A DNA stretch of 64,000 bases from Streptomyces sp. H27-H5 (GCF_026627505.1 NZ_JAPNLK010000015.1:61483-125482), one strand, 5' to 3'; counted from the stretch's first letter, positions 35,859 to 47,654 are shown. Notes: generated from the sequence alone by a model not told the origin. Made by a program: numbers and translations.

Positions 35859-35869
35859 AAAACAGCAAA

Positions 35870-35894
35870 GGCAAGGAGTCGCGCACTCCTTGCC
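35870..35894. terminator. Perfect hairpin upstream of the RAE
   Basis: GGCAAGGAGT and ACTCCTTGCC pair across CGCGC. It lies 22 bp before the rifamycin-associated element. It could end transcription arriving from the left or be a regulatory site for rox. Confidence 0.45.
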
Positions 35895-35916
35895 ATGTTC
35901 AAGATATAGCGCACGG

Positions 35917-35937
35917 GGGGCCTTGCGGCAAGGCCCC
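35917..35937. promoter_or_regulatory. Rifamycin-associated element (RAE)
   Basis: A 21-bp palindrome with arms GGGGCCTTG and CAAGGCCCC around CGG. It matches, from memory, the RAE described upstream of rifamycin-inactivating genes in actinomycetes, including rox. It lies 170 bp before the rox start, and should make rox rifamycin-inducible. Confidence 0.85.
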
Positions 35938-36098
35938 GGTCGTGCCGCAGAATCTCCGATCGAAGCCGGAAACCGCGGACAACACGGACACCACGGACGT
36001 GCGCGTACGCACGCCTCGTCGAGTCGATGTGCGGGTCTCGCGGCGGGGCGCGCCGCCGCCGGAACGCGGGGCGCGACCGGCCGACGGCGAATCGTTGA

Positions 36099-37858
<1,760 letters not shown>

Positions 37859-37871
37859 ATTGAATTAGGGG

Positions 37872-38111
37872 ATGGCATGCACTCCCTTTCCCGACGACCT
37901 GGTGGAACTCCAGGTCCAATGGCTCCGCACCTACCGGGAGCTGGCCCGGCAGCCCGCCGAGGCCGGTACGGCCGTGCTGCGACGTCGTCTGATCGTCCTG
38001 TCCTGCCGGATCGAGGCGCACGCCCACTGGGCTGAGCCGAACCGGTCTCGGGCGGGCAGGGTGGAACTCCGCCGGTTGGCGCGAGCGCGCGGATGGGTGA
38101 CGGCGGCATGA
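37872..38111 (+). CDS. Conserved-looking small protein, unknown function
   Basis: 79 residues, helical and rich in Arg/Glu/Leu (DDLVELQVQWLRTYRELARQ, RRRLIVLSCRIEAHAHWAE). TTAGGGG precedes the ATG. The stop overlaps the next gene's ATG (ATGA), so the two are coupled. I do not recognise the family. Confidence 0.6.
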   Translation: MACTPFPDDLVELQVQWLRTYRELARQPAEAGTAVLRRRLIVLSCRIEAHAHWAEPNRSRAGRVELRRLARARGWVTAA

Positions 38112-38398
38112 GGGACTCCTGTCAGGGCCACGATCGGTCGGAGGATCCGGGCGAGCCGTTCGGCGAGGACGGCTCGGCCGCGCCGCGCCTGGTCGTGCAC
38201 CCGCCGGATCGCCGCGGCTGGCGCCGGGTGCACTGCGACGGGCGGAGCCTGGGCACCGCCTACCGGTACGAGGACATCGCGATCTTCCTGGCCACCGCGG
38301 GCATGGAGGACGCGCAGGACGCCGACCTCTCCGACCCGGGGTTCGTGGAATGGCGCGGCGGGGGACCGGAGGTCTGGTCGGCGTCGCCGATGGAGTGA
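38108..38398 (+). CDS. Small protein coupled to the previous gene
   Basis: 96 residues from the ATG in the ATGA overlap (MRDSCQGHDRSE); an ATG at 38093 is possible. The middle holds RRVHCDGRSLGTAYRYEDIAIFLATAGM, followed by an acidic tail. No known domain is recognised. Coupling with the 79-residue gene suggests a joint role. Confidence 0.6.
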   Translation: MRDSCQGHDRSEDPGEPFGEDGSAAPRLVVHPPDRRGWRRVHCDGRSLGTAYRYEDIAIFLATAGMEDAQDADLSDPGFVEWRGGGPEVWSASPME

Positions 38399-38517
38399 GG
38401 CGGGTCCGCCTCGGGCCGTCCGCAGGGCCCCTCGCGCCGCGGACACGGGGTCTCCCCGGTCGGGAGGCCCGGTCCTTCGCGACCTCCCTCGCGCTGCGGA
38501 TTCGCCGGGAGCCGGGC

Positions 38518-39492
38518 CTACAGCCAGCCCCGCTTCGTGGCGTTGACGCCGGCCTGGAAGCGGCTGGCCGCCTCCAGGCGTTCCATGAGGTGGGCCATCA
38601 TGCGGCGGACCGTGCGCAGGGAGATGCCGAGTTTGCGGGCGGCCGCCTCGTCGGTGTCGCCGCCGGCGATCATTCCCAGCAGGGTGCGCTCCATCGGGGT
38701 GCACCCGTTGTCGTCGGCGGGCGTCTGCTCGCCGACGGGGGAGCCGGCCTCCCAGGTCTGCTCGAACAGCGCGCACAGGGCGGCCACGACGCCGGGGCTG
38801 TGCACCTCCAGCGCGCCCGCGCGCGGCTCGGCCGGGTCCAGGGGGAGGATCGCGACCCTGCGGTCCACGATGATCATCTGGATGGGCACGGTGGGTACGG
38901 TGCGCATCTGCCCGCCGTGCTCGATCAACCAGCGGGCGTAGGCGAGGGTGTCGGGGTCGTTGCGGAAGCTGTCCCGGCACACCGCCCGGATGACGACGCC
39001 GCGTTCCAGCGCCTGTTCGTTGAGGGGGGTGGCGGCGTTCCGGGCATCGGGCCGGTGCGCGCCGCCCGGGTTGAGGGACAGGCATTCGAACTCGGTGATC
39101 CGCTGTAACTCCTCCAGCCGGACCCGGACCGCGTCCAGCCCTTCGAGCCGCGTGGCGCCGTCGAACGCGCGGGCCCCGCGGTGCTCGGCGGCGATGGCGG
39201 CGATCTCCGCGCGCGTGGTCTCGACCCGGGCCTGGTGGGACGCCAACTCGGCCTGGGCCGAGGCCAGGAGTGCGGCGAGCCCCACTTCGGGGCTGACGGG
39301 GCGCAGCCGGCCGTTGAACTGGTCGGACGGTTTGAGGAGGGTCAGCGCCGCCAGTTCGTCCAGGGCGGCCCGTACCTCGCGCTCGGACAGGCTGGTGTCC
39401 TCCACCAGGGCGGCCACCCCGTGATCGGGGTGCCGGAGCGTCGCCCGGTAGACGGCCTCCGCGTGTGGTGACAGCCCGAGCAGTTGCAGCAT
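38518..39492 (-). CDS. TrmB-like/LuxR transcriptional regulator
   Basis: 324 residues from MLQLLGLSPHAEAVYRATLRHP, with GGGGAG before the ATG. The N-terminal domain is a TrmB-type winged helix (GVAALVEDTSLSEREVRAALDELAALTLLK). A central region of unknown ligand follows. The C-terminus is a LuxR helix-turn-helix (TPMERTLLGMIAGGDTDEAAARKLGISLRTVRRMMAHLMERL). It is divergent from a small secreted protein. A palindrome at 39670-39688 lies between them. Confidence 0.88.
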   Translation of the reverse strand: MLQLLGLSPHAEAVYRATLRHPDHGVAALVEDTSLSEREVRAALDELAALTLLKPSDQFNGRLRPVSPEVGLAALLASAQAELASHQARVETTRAEIAAIAAEHRGARAFDGATRLEGLDAVRVRLEELQRITEFECLSLNPGGAHRPDARNAATPLNEQALERGVVIRAVCRDSFRNDPDTLAYARWLIEHGGQMRTVPTVPIQMIIVDRRVAILPLDPAEPRAGALEVHSPGVVAALCALFEQTWEAGSPVGEQTPADDNGCTPMERTLLGMIAGGDTDEAAARKLGISLRTVRRMMAHLMERLEAASRFQAGVNATKRGWL

Positions 39493-39821
39493 GGCGGTCT
39501 CCCCTGGTCGCGACCTCCGGCGGGTCGCTCCAGGCTTCCGTATGGCCGGGAACTCCTCAAGCCCAAGGGGGGACAACCGGCCGGCACCCGGCCCCGGGGC
39601 GCGGGGTCGAAGCCCTGCCCGAAGGCGGACCGTGCGGAGCGCCGGGGGCGGCGGCGGCCGAAGTGGCCCCAAGGTGCCAGGCACCTTGAGGCCCGCGTCG
39701 GGCTGGTGACATCGGTCCCTCGGTCGGACAGTCTTGAGCCATCGACCGCAACACCCCGCAAAACAGGGTGAAAGCGCAGGAACAGCAGCGAACCAAATGA
39801 CCTCGAAGGGTGGAGTTCGTC
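39493..39821. promoter_or_regulatory. Divergent control region with a 9-bp-arm palindrome
   Basis: A 329-bp gap without a gene. CAAGGTGCC and GGCACCTTG at 39670-39688, separated by one base, form a near-perfect palindrome suited to a LuxR-type dimer. No convincing -10/-35 elements are seen on either strand. Confidence 0.45.
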
Positions 39822-40079
39822 ATGTCCCGGATCGTCGCCTCGGTGCTCACCTCCGTCGTCCTGCTCGCCGTCGCGGGGACCACCACCGCCGCCACCGCGG
39901 CCGCCGAACCCGCGCCGGTCCGGCACGTGACGGCCGGCGACGGCTACGGATGGGGCACCCCCCTCGACGACGGCGGCACATCCCTCTATGACGGCGGCAC
40001 GTCCGTCGGCGGCGGCACCACCCCCGTCGACGTCACCACCCCCGCCACCGGTGGCGGCACCGCCCGGCACGCCGGCTGA
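39822..40079 (+). CDS. Small secreted protein with DGGTS repeats
   Basis: 85 residues. The N-terminus is a signal peptide: MSRIV, a hydrophobic stretch ASVLTSVVLLAVAG, then TTTAATAAA before the likely cut ahead of EPAPVRH. The mature part is Gly/Thr/Asp-rich with repeats DDGGTS, YDGGTS and VGGGTT, and has no Cys. GGTGGAG lies upstream. It is divergent from the TrmB/LuxR regulator and may be a signal, a precursor or a surface protein. Confidence 0.65.
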   Translation: MSRIVASVLTSVVLLAVAGTTTAATAAAEPAPVRHVTAGDGYGWGTPLDDGGTSLYDGGTSVGGGTTPVDVTTPATGGGTARHAG

Positions 40080-40157
40080 CGCTCCTCGGCGGGGGGAACA
40101 CGGGGCCGACACGGTCCCTCCACGGTTCCACGGCGCGGGTGCACGACCGGAGGCCAC

Positions 40158-40463
40158 ATGCACATGATCACGATGCGGCTGGTCGGTCCCGGAACGCACA
40201 CCGCCCCGGCCACCCTCAACGAACTGCTCATGGCCCGCTTCACGCCGGCGGACCGGGTCGAGCACCTCTGGACACGCGCCGGTCCCGGCCGGATCGACCT
40301 GGTGATGTTCCTCCTCGCCGACTGCGAGGCCGAGGCCCTGCTCACCGCTCGCGCGGCCTGCCTGCGGGCCATCGAAGACACCCCGCGCCTCACCACCTGG
40401 CGCCTGTCGGACGACCCACACCCCCCCGGGGCCGGCGAGGAGGACCGGCGCGACCCCGCATAG
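40158..40463 (+). CDS. Hypothetical protein
   Basis: 101 residues with GGAGG 6 nt before MHMITMRLVG. The first 75 residues look folded (alpha/beta, DLVMFLLADCEAEALLTARAACLRAI); the tail is acidic and disordered. It lies 78 bp after the secreted protein, likely in the same transcript. I do not recognise the family. Confidence 0.6.
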   Translation: MHMITMRLVGPGTHTAPATLNELLMARFTPADRVEHLWTRAGPGRIDLVMFLLADCEAEALLTARAACLRAIEDTPRLTTWRLSDDPHPPGAGEEDRRDPA

Positions 40464-40566
40464 GAGCACGGCCCCGGCCCACCACGCACCCCCCGGCCCA
40501 CCGCACCCTCGACCCCCCGCGCCCACCCGCCGGCCATCACGACCGAGGCACAGAGAGGAATCGACC

Positions 40567-41832
40567 ATGCTCGAAACCGCCGACGCGGGGTCCCCCGCGG
40601 CGCTCGACCGCACCACCGGGCGCAGTCACATCGGAACCTTCCCGGTCCCGGACGACATCAACGACCGGGACTTCCCGCTCCCCGGGGTGCAGCTCCGGCA
40701 GAACAACGTCAGTACCGGCGACGGCACCACCGCGGTGGTGAGCGTGACCCGCATCTCCAACGGGCCGGGCATCACCGACTACGTCACGCACGAGCAGGAC
40801 TTCACCTACTCCACCTTCGGCATCCACGTCGGCCAGGACGACCGGCTCACCTTCTTCGGCGAGCGCCGCCGCATCAGCGTGCACCTGATCGACTGCCGCG
40901 AGGACTCGCCGCAGCTCGGGGACGAGATCACCATCGAGCTGGACGTCTCACCCCACCGCGTCCTGATCATCCCGAAGGGTGTCGCCCACACCCTCGACGG
41001 CCTCGGCGGCGTCGTCACCCGCGACGAACCCGTCTGGTACGCGGACCGGAACCCCGACTGGGAACCCGACAACGACCTGGTGTCCTTCCTGCGCACGGCC
41101 GACCGGGCTCCCGTGGTGCGCACCAACCGCCACCTGCTGCCGGTCTCCGCCCACATGCTGCTGTCCCGCATGTCGCAGAAAACCAACTCCCAGATCCAGG
41201 AGGCGTACGCCGCGAGGTTCCGGGTGTCCATCGGCGGCGAGACGACCTACGCCACGATCAGGCCCGACTGGCGGGCGGCCGAGGCCGCCCCCGCGGACGC
41301 CCACCCCCTGGTCAGCCGCAACAACTTCGTCCTGACCGGACCCGAGTCCTTCACCGTCGTCCCCTCGACGGACAGTTGCACCTCGGACGTCCTCGAAGTG
41401 GAACTCGACGGCCAGGAAGGCCGGTTCGTCCGGCACCAGTTCTCCCGCCGGCGCCTCACCTGGCTGGCGGGCAGCACGGACGCGCGGATCGAGGTGGTCG
41501 ACACAGACGGCGAACGTTCCCTCATCCGTCTCGGCGACCCCACGATCGGCGTCCGCGTTCCCCCCGGTACCTGGTACCGGCTGACCGGCAGCGGCCGCAT
41601 CTGGTTGCGCGCCGAGACGGAGCTGCTGGACCTCAGTCCCTGGGGCCCCCGGCACCGGCTCGGCCGCGACGCCACCACGGCGGACCCGTCCGAGACCGGT
41701 CCCAGCACCCCCGAGCGGGACGACGCCCCGTACCTGCCCGGGCCCGCACTGCACGCCCTCGCCCGCATGGAGGCGAAGGCGATCTCCCTCACCCACCGGA
41801 AGGAAGTACCCCATGTCCATCACCAGCGCTGA
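40567..41832 (+). CDS. Cupin-like protein A (RmlC/epimerase-like fold)
   Basis: 421 residues with AGAGGAA upstream. About residues 50-160 hold a cupin-like region: DYVTHEQDFTYSTFGIHVGQDDRLTFFG, LIDCREDSPQLG and VLIIPKGVAHTLDGLGGVVTRDEP. A second such region probably follows. It is paralogous to 42125-43270: both share the DCREDSP motif, a G-Q-x-D-R-L-x-F-(F/Y)-G motif, and P-x-G-x-A-H. The family resembles dTDP-4-keto-6-deoxyhexose epimerase-like cupins, but no sugar genes are nearby. The end overlaps the peptide-sized gene by 20 bp. Function unknown. Confidence 0.6.
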   Translation: MLETADAGSPAALDRTTGRSHIGTFPVPDDINDRDFPLPGVQLRQNNVSTGDGTTAVVSVTRISNGPGITDYVTHEQDFTYSTFGIHVGQDDRLTFFGERRRISVHLIDCREDSPQLGDEITIELDVSPHRVLIIPKGVAHTLDGLGGVVTRDEPVWYADRNPDWEPDNDLVSFLRTADRAPVVRTNRHLLPVSAHMLLSRMSQKTNSQIQEAYAARFRVSIGGETTYATIRPDWRAAEAAPADAHPLVSRNNFVLTGPESFTVVPSTDSCTSDVLEVELDGQEGRFVRHQFSRRRLTWLAGSTDARIEVVDTDGERSLIRLGDPTIGVRVPPGTWYRLTGSGRIWLRAETELLDLSPWGPRHRLGRDATTADPSETGPSTPERDDAPYLPGPALHALARMEAKAISLTHRKEVPHVHHQR

Positions 41833-42094
41833 GACCACCGCCTGGAAGAACGACCTCGACGCCATGCTCGACGACGTCACGGACCCGGAGGCGCGTGCGG
41901 CCCTCGGCAACCTCCGCTCGGCCCTGGAGCCGTACTTCGAGACCCCGGAGTACTTCCGCAGCATCCTCGGCAAGATCGCTTCGTCGGTCCTGGACCCCGA
42001 GACGGAGGAGCGGATCACCTCCCGCGCCTTCGGTGACGTGGAGGAGTTCAAGGCCGCCCTGCCGGAGGGCGTCTCGGTCACCACCATCCAGTAG
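41813..42094 (+). CDS. Peptide-sized protein between cupin paralogues (possible precursor)
   Basis: 93 residues, GGAAGG before the ATG. It is acidic and helical (TAWKNDLDAMLDDVTDPEARAALGNLRSALEPYF) and ends LPEGVSVTTIQ, with no Cys. The size, leader-like helix and Ser/Thr-bearing tail would suit a RiPP-type precursor or a carrier, but no known motif supports this. It is embedded in an operon with two cupin-like proteins and an exporter. It could equally be a small accessory subunit. Confidence 0.55.
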   Translation: MSITSAETTAWKNDLDAMLDDVTDPEARAALGNLRSALEPYFETPEYFRSILGKIASSVLDPETEERITSRAFGDVEEFKAALPEGVSVTTIQ

Positions 42095-42124
42095 TCCCGC
42101 AGGCGTTCAGAAAGGAAGCCGGCC

Positions 42125-43270
42125 ATGCCCGTCGCCCTCCCGAACCCGCACCTGATCATGACCAAGACCCGCACCACGGGCCACGAATCCGGCCTGCCGG
42201 GTGCGCGGCACGTGAGGTCCTCGCGCAACGACCGGCCGTACCACTACATGGTCCACAGCCCGCACTTCGCCTACGAGGAGTACGCCCTGCACCTCGGGCA
42301 GTACGACCGGCTGTCCTTCTACGGCGAGGCCGACGCCCCACCCGTCACCGTGCACATGTACGACTGCCGCGAGGACTCGCCCGAGTACGACCGCAAGCTG
42401 GAGATCGACGTCCCGGCGGACGGATCCTGCGTCCTGGCCATTCCCCCCGGCTACGCCCACTGGTTCGAGGGGCTCGGCAGCGTCACCACCCGCAACGACT
42501 ACTCGGTGCTCGCCCCCGAGGACTCCTCCTCGCCGTGGAACCCCCTGGAGGACAACGCGACGTACTCCGTCGAGGCGATGCGGGCCGGCCGACCCAGGAC
42601 CGTCGCCAACACGGTCGAGCTCCCCGTGCCCGCCCAGTTCCTGATCTCCAAGGCGGTCTCGCGCAGTTGGCGGGGAGGCGCCACGGAACAGGGGGTGGTC
42701 GCCACCGCGGAGATCGACGGCGAACTGCGCCGCTACTACCTCGACCAGGACCTCACCGGCGACCGGCCCGAACTGCCGGGGTCGGAGCTGGCCACCGTGA
42801 GCGCCGGCGTCGGCTCCTACCAGTCCATCCGCGACGACTCGTACGGGATCGGCGCCAACGTCGGCAACGGCCTCGCCGACACCATGGTCTGCGACCTTCC
42901 CGGCCAATGGCCGCGACATTTCAGCGCCCATCCCCATCTGACCCTCAAGCTGTCGCCGCTCCTGTACGACAATCCCGAGATGGAACTGCAACTCGTCGAC
43001 CGCCGGGCCGACTCCCCGACCTTCGGCGCCACCCAGGTCATCCCCTTCCCCCGCGACCCGCGCGTCGTGCTGACGATCGAGCCGGGCGTGCTGATGCGCG
43101 CTCGCGGCAGCGGGACGCTGCACTACCGCGTCGAGTTCGAGGTCCACGACGCGACCGTGCGGATGCCCCGGCTGTTCGTCCCCGTCCCCGACGACGCCTT
43201 ACCCCCGACTTTCGATCCGCCCGGTGCCGCCCTCGCGGAGACCGTCGTCAGGGAGTTGGCGTACCGGTGA
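42125..43270 (+). CDS. Cupin-like protein B (paralogue of A)
   Basis: 381 residues, AAGGAAG before the ATG. Conserved segments with protein A are [24 protein letters not shown] and [24 protein letters not shown]. Histidines in [10 protein letters not shown] and GYAHW are candidate metal or acid-base residues. The stop overlaps the MFS gene start (GTGA). The duplication flanking a peptide-sized gene suggests the two paralogues act on one substrate in series or as a pair. Confidence 0.6.
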   Translation: MPVALPNPHLIMTKTRTTGHESGLPGARHVRSSRNDRPYHYMVHSPHFAYEEYALHLGQYDRLSFYGEADAPPVTVHMYDCREDSPEYDRKLEIDVPADGSCVLAIPPGYAHWFEGLGSVTTRNDYSVLAPEDSSSPWNPLEDNATYSVEAMRAGRPRTVANTVELPVPAQFLISKAVSRSWRGGATEQGVVATAEIDGELRRYYLDQDLTGDRPELPGSELATVSAGVGSYQSIRDDSYGIGANVGNGLADTMVCDLPGQWPRHFSAHPHLTLKLSPLLYDNPEMELQLVDRRADSPTFGATQVIPFPRDPRVVLTIEPGVLMRARGSGTLHYRVEFEVHDATVRMPRLFVPVPDDALPPTFDPPGAALAETVVRELAYR

Positions 43271-44742
43271 CCACCACGAACCAGACATCCGCCGCGAACG
43301 GGCACCCCGCCACGGACGGGCAGTCGGCCACGGACGGGCAGTCCGCGACGAACGGGCAGTCCGCGACGAACGGGCAGCCCGCCACGGAACCGGAGACGGC
43401 GACGAAGGAGCGCGCCGGTCTCCCCGCCCCCTCACCCCGGCTGACCCTGCTGCTCGTGGTCTTCGCCGCGCTGGTGCTGGCCCGCTCGATGAGCGAGGGC
43501 ATCTACGACATCGCGTTCGCCAACCTGGCGCTGGACCTGTCCGGGCTGGTGAGCACCGTCGGCCTGGTGTACTTCGTCGGGTACGGCGTCGAGGTCGTCG
43601 CGTCCGTCGCCGCCGGCCCCCTGTTGGACCGGGGCGACCCGAAGACCGTCCTGGTCGTCTCCTACCTCGTCAAGATCGGTGTCTTCGTCCTCATCGGACT
43701 CGGCTCGACGTTCCTCTCCTCCCACCTGTGGGCGATCGTCGTCGCGGCGGCGACGGTGGACCTCGTCCACCACGTCGGGGAGATGGCCCTCTTCGTCCTC
43801 CTGCCGAGGATCCTCGACGCGCGCGCCCTCGTCCGGGTCCAGGCCCTCGGCGGCACCGTGCGGTCGGCCTCCGAACTGCTCTCCCCGGTCGTGGCCGGCC
43901 TCGTCATCGCCCTCATGCCGGGCTCGCGCGCCCTGCTCGTCGCCGCGGGCCTCCAGGTCCTCGCGCTGGGCCTGTTCGCCGCCTTCGTCGCCGTCGTGGT
44001 CCGGGCGCGGCGTCCCGTGCGGTCGACCGCGCCGGCCGATGCGGCGGAGCCGGACGCCGGGGAGGGCGCCGAGCGCGCCCCGCTGCCCTCGCGCCGCGAG
44101 GTGGCCCGGACCCTGACCGGAAGCCGGGCGTGGCGGAGGTTCACCACCTTCCACGGACTGACCGTCCTCGCGCTGTCCACGGTGATCCTCTCCGTGCTCT
44201 CCCTGATGCGCGAGACGCTGCACATGACCGCGGCGGGCGCCGGATCCTTCCTGGCCTTCTCGACCATCGGCGCGATCATCGGCGGCCTCGCCGTCGCCAA
44301 GGCCGGACCGGACGGGATCTACACCAGCCTCCGCTGGGCGCCCGCCCTCGCCGGCACGGGCGCCCTGACGGCCGCGTTCCTCGGCCAGACGCGGTGGCTG
44401 CTGGCGGCCGGCCTGATCCTGTTCGGGCTCGGCTTCACCGTCTACCTCCGGTCCGCCGGGCTGCTGATCCAGCTGCGCGCGCCCTCCGCGGTCCTCGGCA
44501 CCTGGAACGGGCTCCTCGACGCGGTCATCCGGATCGTCAGCGCCGCGGCGATCCTGGTGACGGGCTTCCTCTTCGACCGTTTCGGCGGACAGGCGATCTA
44601 CCTCGCCTTCGGACTCCTCCTGGTCCTGACCGCCGCGCTCTGGTCCACCTTCGGGACGCAGGACCGCGAGGCCCTGGGCGCGACCCCACTGCACCCCGCG
44701 CCGGCGGCGCGGGACGAGGCGGGGGAGGTCAGGCGATCCTGA
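43267..44742 (+). CDS. MFS transporter
   Basis: 491 residues from a GTG that overlaps the cupin B stop. The first 45 residues are a hydrophilic tail with five N/D-G-Q-S/P-A-T repeats; about twelve membrane helices follow. The charged segment [15 protein letters not shown] between helices 2 and 3 matches the MFS loop. It is most like small-molecule drug/proton exporters. It is the last gene of the cupin operon and probably exports its product. The stop overlaps the convergent PucR-type gene by 14 bp. Confidence 0.88.
   Translation: MTTTNQTSAANGHPATDGQSATDGQSATNGQSATNGQPATEPETATKERAGLPAPSPRLTLLLVVFAALVLARSMSEGIYDIAFANLALDLSGLVSTVGLVYFVGYGVEVVASVAAGPLLDRGDPKTVLVVSYLVKIGVFVLIGLGSTFLSSHLWAIVVAAATVDLVHHVGEMALFVLLPRILDARALVRVQALGGTVRSASELLSPVVAGLVIALMPGSRALLVAAGLQVLALGLFAAFVAVVVRARRPVRSTAPADAAEPDAGEGAERAPLPSRREVARTLTGSRAWRRFTTFHGLTVLALSTVILSVLSLMRETLHMTAAGAGSFLAFSTIGAIIGGLAVAKAGPDGIYTSLRWAPALAGTGALTAAFLGQTRWLLAAGLILFGLGFTVYLRSAGLLIQLRAPSAVLGTWNGLLDAVIRIVSAAAILVTGFLFDRFGGQAIYLAFGLLLVLTAALWSTFGTQDREALGATPLHPAPAARDEAGEVRRS
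43297..43386 (+). repeat. Five 18-bp coding repeats in the MFS N-terminus
   Basis: Five imperfect 18-bp units encode [12 protein letters not shown] (twice), NGQSAT and NGQPAT. They form a flexible N-terminal tail of unknown purpose. Confidence 0.85.
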
Positions 44743-45922
44743 GGCCGGAACCCAGTCGGACGGCCTGGAGGGCGACGTACAGTTCCGCGGACGACTCGGC
44801 GTCCGTGGTGCGCCGTCCGGTCAGTTCGGCGATCCGGTTGAGGCGGTACAGGACGGTGTTGCGGTGGCAGTGCAGACGCTCGGCGGCCGTCGCCGTGGAA
44901 CCGCCGCTGGCGAACCAGGTGTGCAGGGTCTCCAGCAGCGTGGTCTGCTCCACCTCGGGCAACGCGCGCAGCGGACCCAGTACGGCCTGGGCCACCTCCG
45001 CCGCGGTGTCCGGGGAGGCGGCCGCGAGGATCGCGATCGGGGAACTTCCGTACAGGTGGACCCCGTTGGCGGCGGGCGGCAGGCACTGCACCGCCAGTTG
45101 GGCCTCGCGCCACGCCGCGGGAGCGTTGATCGGGGCGCTGAAGGGGCGGCTGACCCCGAGCCGGCAGTGGGCGCTGTCCGTGAGTCGGTCGACGGCCGTC
45201 TCGACCATGTGCGCGTTCGGGAGCGTCATCAGTCCCGCCAGGGCGCCGATCTGGGCGACCCACTCGGAGCCGATGCCGACGGCCCGGAGCCGATCCCCCA
45301 CGCCGGGCAGGGAGTCCTCGCCGTCGTGGGTCTCGGCGCACACCACGAGGAACAGCCCCTTGCGGTCCAGTTTCAGGACCCGGGCGATCTCCCACGCGCC
45401 GGCGCCGGTGCCGGCCCGGCCGTCGAGCAGGGTCGCCAGCATCACCCGGCGCGCCGCGGTGTCGCGTCGGACCCGGACCTCGACCGTGGTCCGGTAGGCC
45501 TCGGCGGCCGCGCTGGAGTACTCGTCGATCGCCATCCAGATGTCGGACACCTTGGGCAGCAGCTCGCTCGCGCACTCCTCTTCCGAGGTCAGTACGAGCA
45601 GCCGGTCCCAGATGAACCGCCCGGCCATCCGGTAGGCGTGCAGCAGCGCGGCCAGCGGGATGCCCTGCTCGGCCTTGAGCCGGCCGGCCGCGCGCGGGGC
45701 CTCCAGCGTGCTCGGCCCGCCCCGCAACGTCGTCAGCAGTGTCAGGAGGTTGTCGCGGACCACGGTGCGCAACCGGTCCCGGTCCAGCACCGTGCTCTCG
45801 GCGTAGGAGTCCTCGCCGTCCACGATCTCGACGGTCAGCTCGTCGGCGAGCGAATCCACATCGATCAGCAACCGGCCGACCAGTGACGCGACACGCTCGT
45901 CGGATCCCAACTCTGCTGTCAC
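44729..45922 (-). CDS. PucR/CdaR-type transcriptional regulator
   Basis: 397 residues from a GTG. The C-terminal helix-turn-helix [26 protein letters not shown] is diagnostic for PucR-type regulators. A GGDEF-like middle region ([21 protein letters not shown]) precedes it. The family mostly activates catabolic or biosynthetic operons in response to small ligands. It is divergent from the GMC oxidoreductase/aldehyde dehydrogenase pair (175 bp) and converges on the MFS gene, so the former is the likelier target. Confidence 0.9.
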   Translation of the reverse strand: MTAELGSDERVASLVGRLLIDVDSLADELTVEIVDGEDSYAESTVLDRDRLRTVVRDNLLTLLTTLRGGPSTLEAPRAAGRLKAEQGIPLAALLHAYRMAGRFIWDRLLVLTSEEECASELLPKVSDIWMAIDEYSSAAAEAYRTTVEVRVRRDTAARRVMLATLLDGRAGTGAGAWEIARVLKLDRKGLFLVVCAETHDGEDSLPGVGDRLRAVGIGSEWVAQIGALAGLMTLPNAHMVETAVDRLTDSAHCRLGVSRPFSAPINAPAAWREAQLAVQCLPPAANGVHLYGSSPIAILAAASPDTAAEVAQAVLGPLRALPEVEQTTLLETLHTWFASGGSTATAAERLHCHRNTVLYRLNRIAELTGRRTTDAESSAELYVALQAVRLGSGLRIA

Positions 45923-46097
45923 GCGCCGAGTCTAGGTGCCGCCGCGTGTGCGTGGGCACAAGGGAACGGGGCTTTTTTCCGGCCTCCTGCCCATGGCCGG
46001 ATCGGCCGTGGAGAGGTGAAATCGCGAACAGCGTGTGTCGCACCGCCGTTCCTCGAAGGCGGCGGTCGCACAACCGTGGCGGAACAAAGGAGAGCGG

Positions 46098-47654
46098 ATG
46101 AACACCTACGACTACGTCATCGTCGGAGCCGGGTCGGCGGGGTGCGTGCTGGCGGCGCGCCTCTCCGAGAACCCGGACGTCCGCGTGGCGTTGATCGAGG
46201 CGGGCGGTCCGGACACCGCCCAGGAGATCCACGTCCCCGCCGCCTTCGGCACGCTGTTCAAGAGTGGGGTCGACTGGGACCTCGACACCGAACCCGAACC
46301 GGGACTGGACGGCCGCCGCGCCTATCTGCCCCGGGGCCGGGTCTTCGGCGGGTCCAGCTCGATGAACGCGATGATCTACATGCGCGGCAACCCGGCCGAC
46401 TACGACGGCTGGGCGGCGGCCGGGGCCACCGGCTGGTCCTACGACGAGGTGCTGCCGTACTTCCGGCGCTCCGAGGACAACGAGCGCGGGGAGGACGCCT
46501 TCCACGGGGTGGGAGGACCCCTGCGGGTCAGCGAGGGCCGGTCCCGGCACCCGCTGGCCGCCGCGTTCGTCGAATCCGCCGTACGGGTCGGGCACAAGCG
46601 CAACGACGACTTCAACGGCGAAGCCCAACTCGGCGTCGGCACGTACCAGTTGACCCAGCGCGACGGGATGCGTTGCAGTACGGCCGTCGCCTGGCTCCAC
46701 CCCGCGCTGTCCCGGGACAACCTCACGGTGCTGCCGTCGACCCGGGCCCACCGGGTGGTGATCGAAAGCGGCCGGGCCACCGCGGTCGAGGTGGAACGCG
46801 GCGGCGCCGTCGAGCTGGTCCGCGCCGAGCGGGAGGTGATCCTCTCCGCGGGCGTCTACGAGTCCCCGAAGCTGCTGATGCTGTCCGGCGTCGGCCCGGC
46901 CGCCGCACTGGCACCCTTCGGCATCGACGTGGTCGCGGACCTCCCCGTCGGCCGCGGGCTTCAGGACCACTACATGGCGCTGCTGAACTTCCGCACCCAC
47001 GTCGAGTCGCTGCTGACCGCGGCGACGCCGGAGAACGCCGCCCTGCTCCAGGGCGAGGGCCGCGGCCCGCTGACCTCCAACATCGGCGAGGCCGGCGGGT
47101 TCTTCCGCAGCCGCGAGGACGTCCCGCTCCCCGACGGGCAACTCCACATGGCGCCGGTGCTGTTCCACCAGGAGGGCCTGGGCGCCGTCGCCGAACACGG
47201 GTTCGCGCTCGGCCCCTGTGTGCTCGCCCCGACCAGCCGCGGCCAGGTGACGCTGCGCTCCCCGCGACCGGACGCCGCACCGCGGATCCTGCACAACTAC
47301 CTGACGACGGCCGAGGACCGCGACTGCATCGTCGACGGGGTCCGGATCGCCCTCGACATCACGGCGCAGGCCCCGCTGGCCGACATGATCACCGGACAAT
47401 TCGACGTCCCCGAGTCGGACTCCACGCCCGATGTGCTCGCCTGGGCGCGCAGGTCCGGGATGACGCTCTTCCACCCGACCTCGACCTGCGCCATCGGGTC
47501 CGTGGTCGACCCCGAGCTGCGCGTCCTGGGGGTGGAGGGGCTGCGGGTCGTCGACGCGTCGGTGTTCCCGACGGTCCCCCGGGGCAACACCAACGCCCCC
47601 ACGATCATGGCCGCGGAGAAGGCGGCCGACCTCATCAAGGAGACCGTGCGATGA
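46098..47654 (+). CDS. GMC-family FAD oxidoreductase
   Basis: 518 residues, from MNTYDYVIVGAGSAGCVLAARLSE, with AGGAGAG upstream. GMC signatures RGRVFGGSSSMNAMIYMRG and the second one around GVYESPKLLMLSGVGP are clear. The catalytic His and Asn are in FHPTSTCAIG and PRGNTNAPT. These enzymes oxidise alcohols to aldehydes. The stop overlaps the aldehyde dehydrogenase ATG, so an alcohol to acid route is likely. PucR-type control is inferred. Confidence 0.93.
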   Translation: MNTYDYVIVGAGSAGCVLAARLSENPDVRVALIEAGGPDTAQEIHVPAAFGTLFKSGVDWDLDTEPEPGLDGRRAYLPRGRVFGGSSSMNAMIYMRGNPADYDGWAAAGATGWSYDEVLPYFRRSEDNERGEDAFHGVGGPLRVSEGRSRHPLAAAFVESAVRVGHKRNDDFNGEAQLGVGTYQLTQRDGMRCSTAVAWLHPALSRDNLTVLPSTRAHRVVIESGRATAVEVERGGAVELVRAEREVILSAGVYESPKLLMLSGVGPAAALAPFGIDVVADLPVGRGLQDHYMALLNFRTHVESLLTAATPENAALLQGEGRGPLTSNIGEAGGFFRSREDVPLPDGQLHMAPVLFHQEGLGAVAEHGFALGPCVLAPTSRGQVTLRSPRPDAAPRILHNYLTTAEDRDCIVDGVRIALDITAQAPLADMITGQFDVPESDSTPDVLAWARRSGMTLFHPTSTCAIGSVVDPELRVLGVEGLRVVDASVFPTVPRGNTNAPTIMAAEKAADLIKETVR

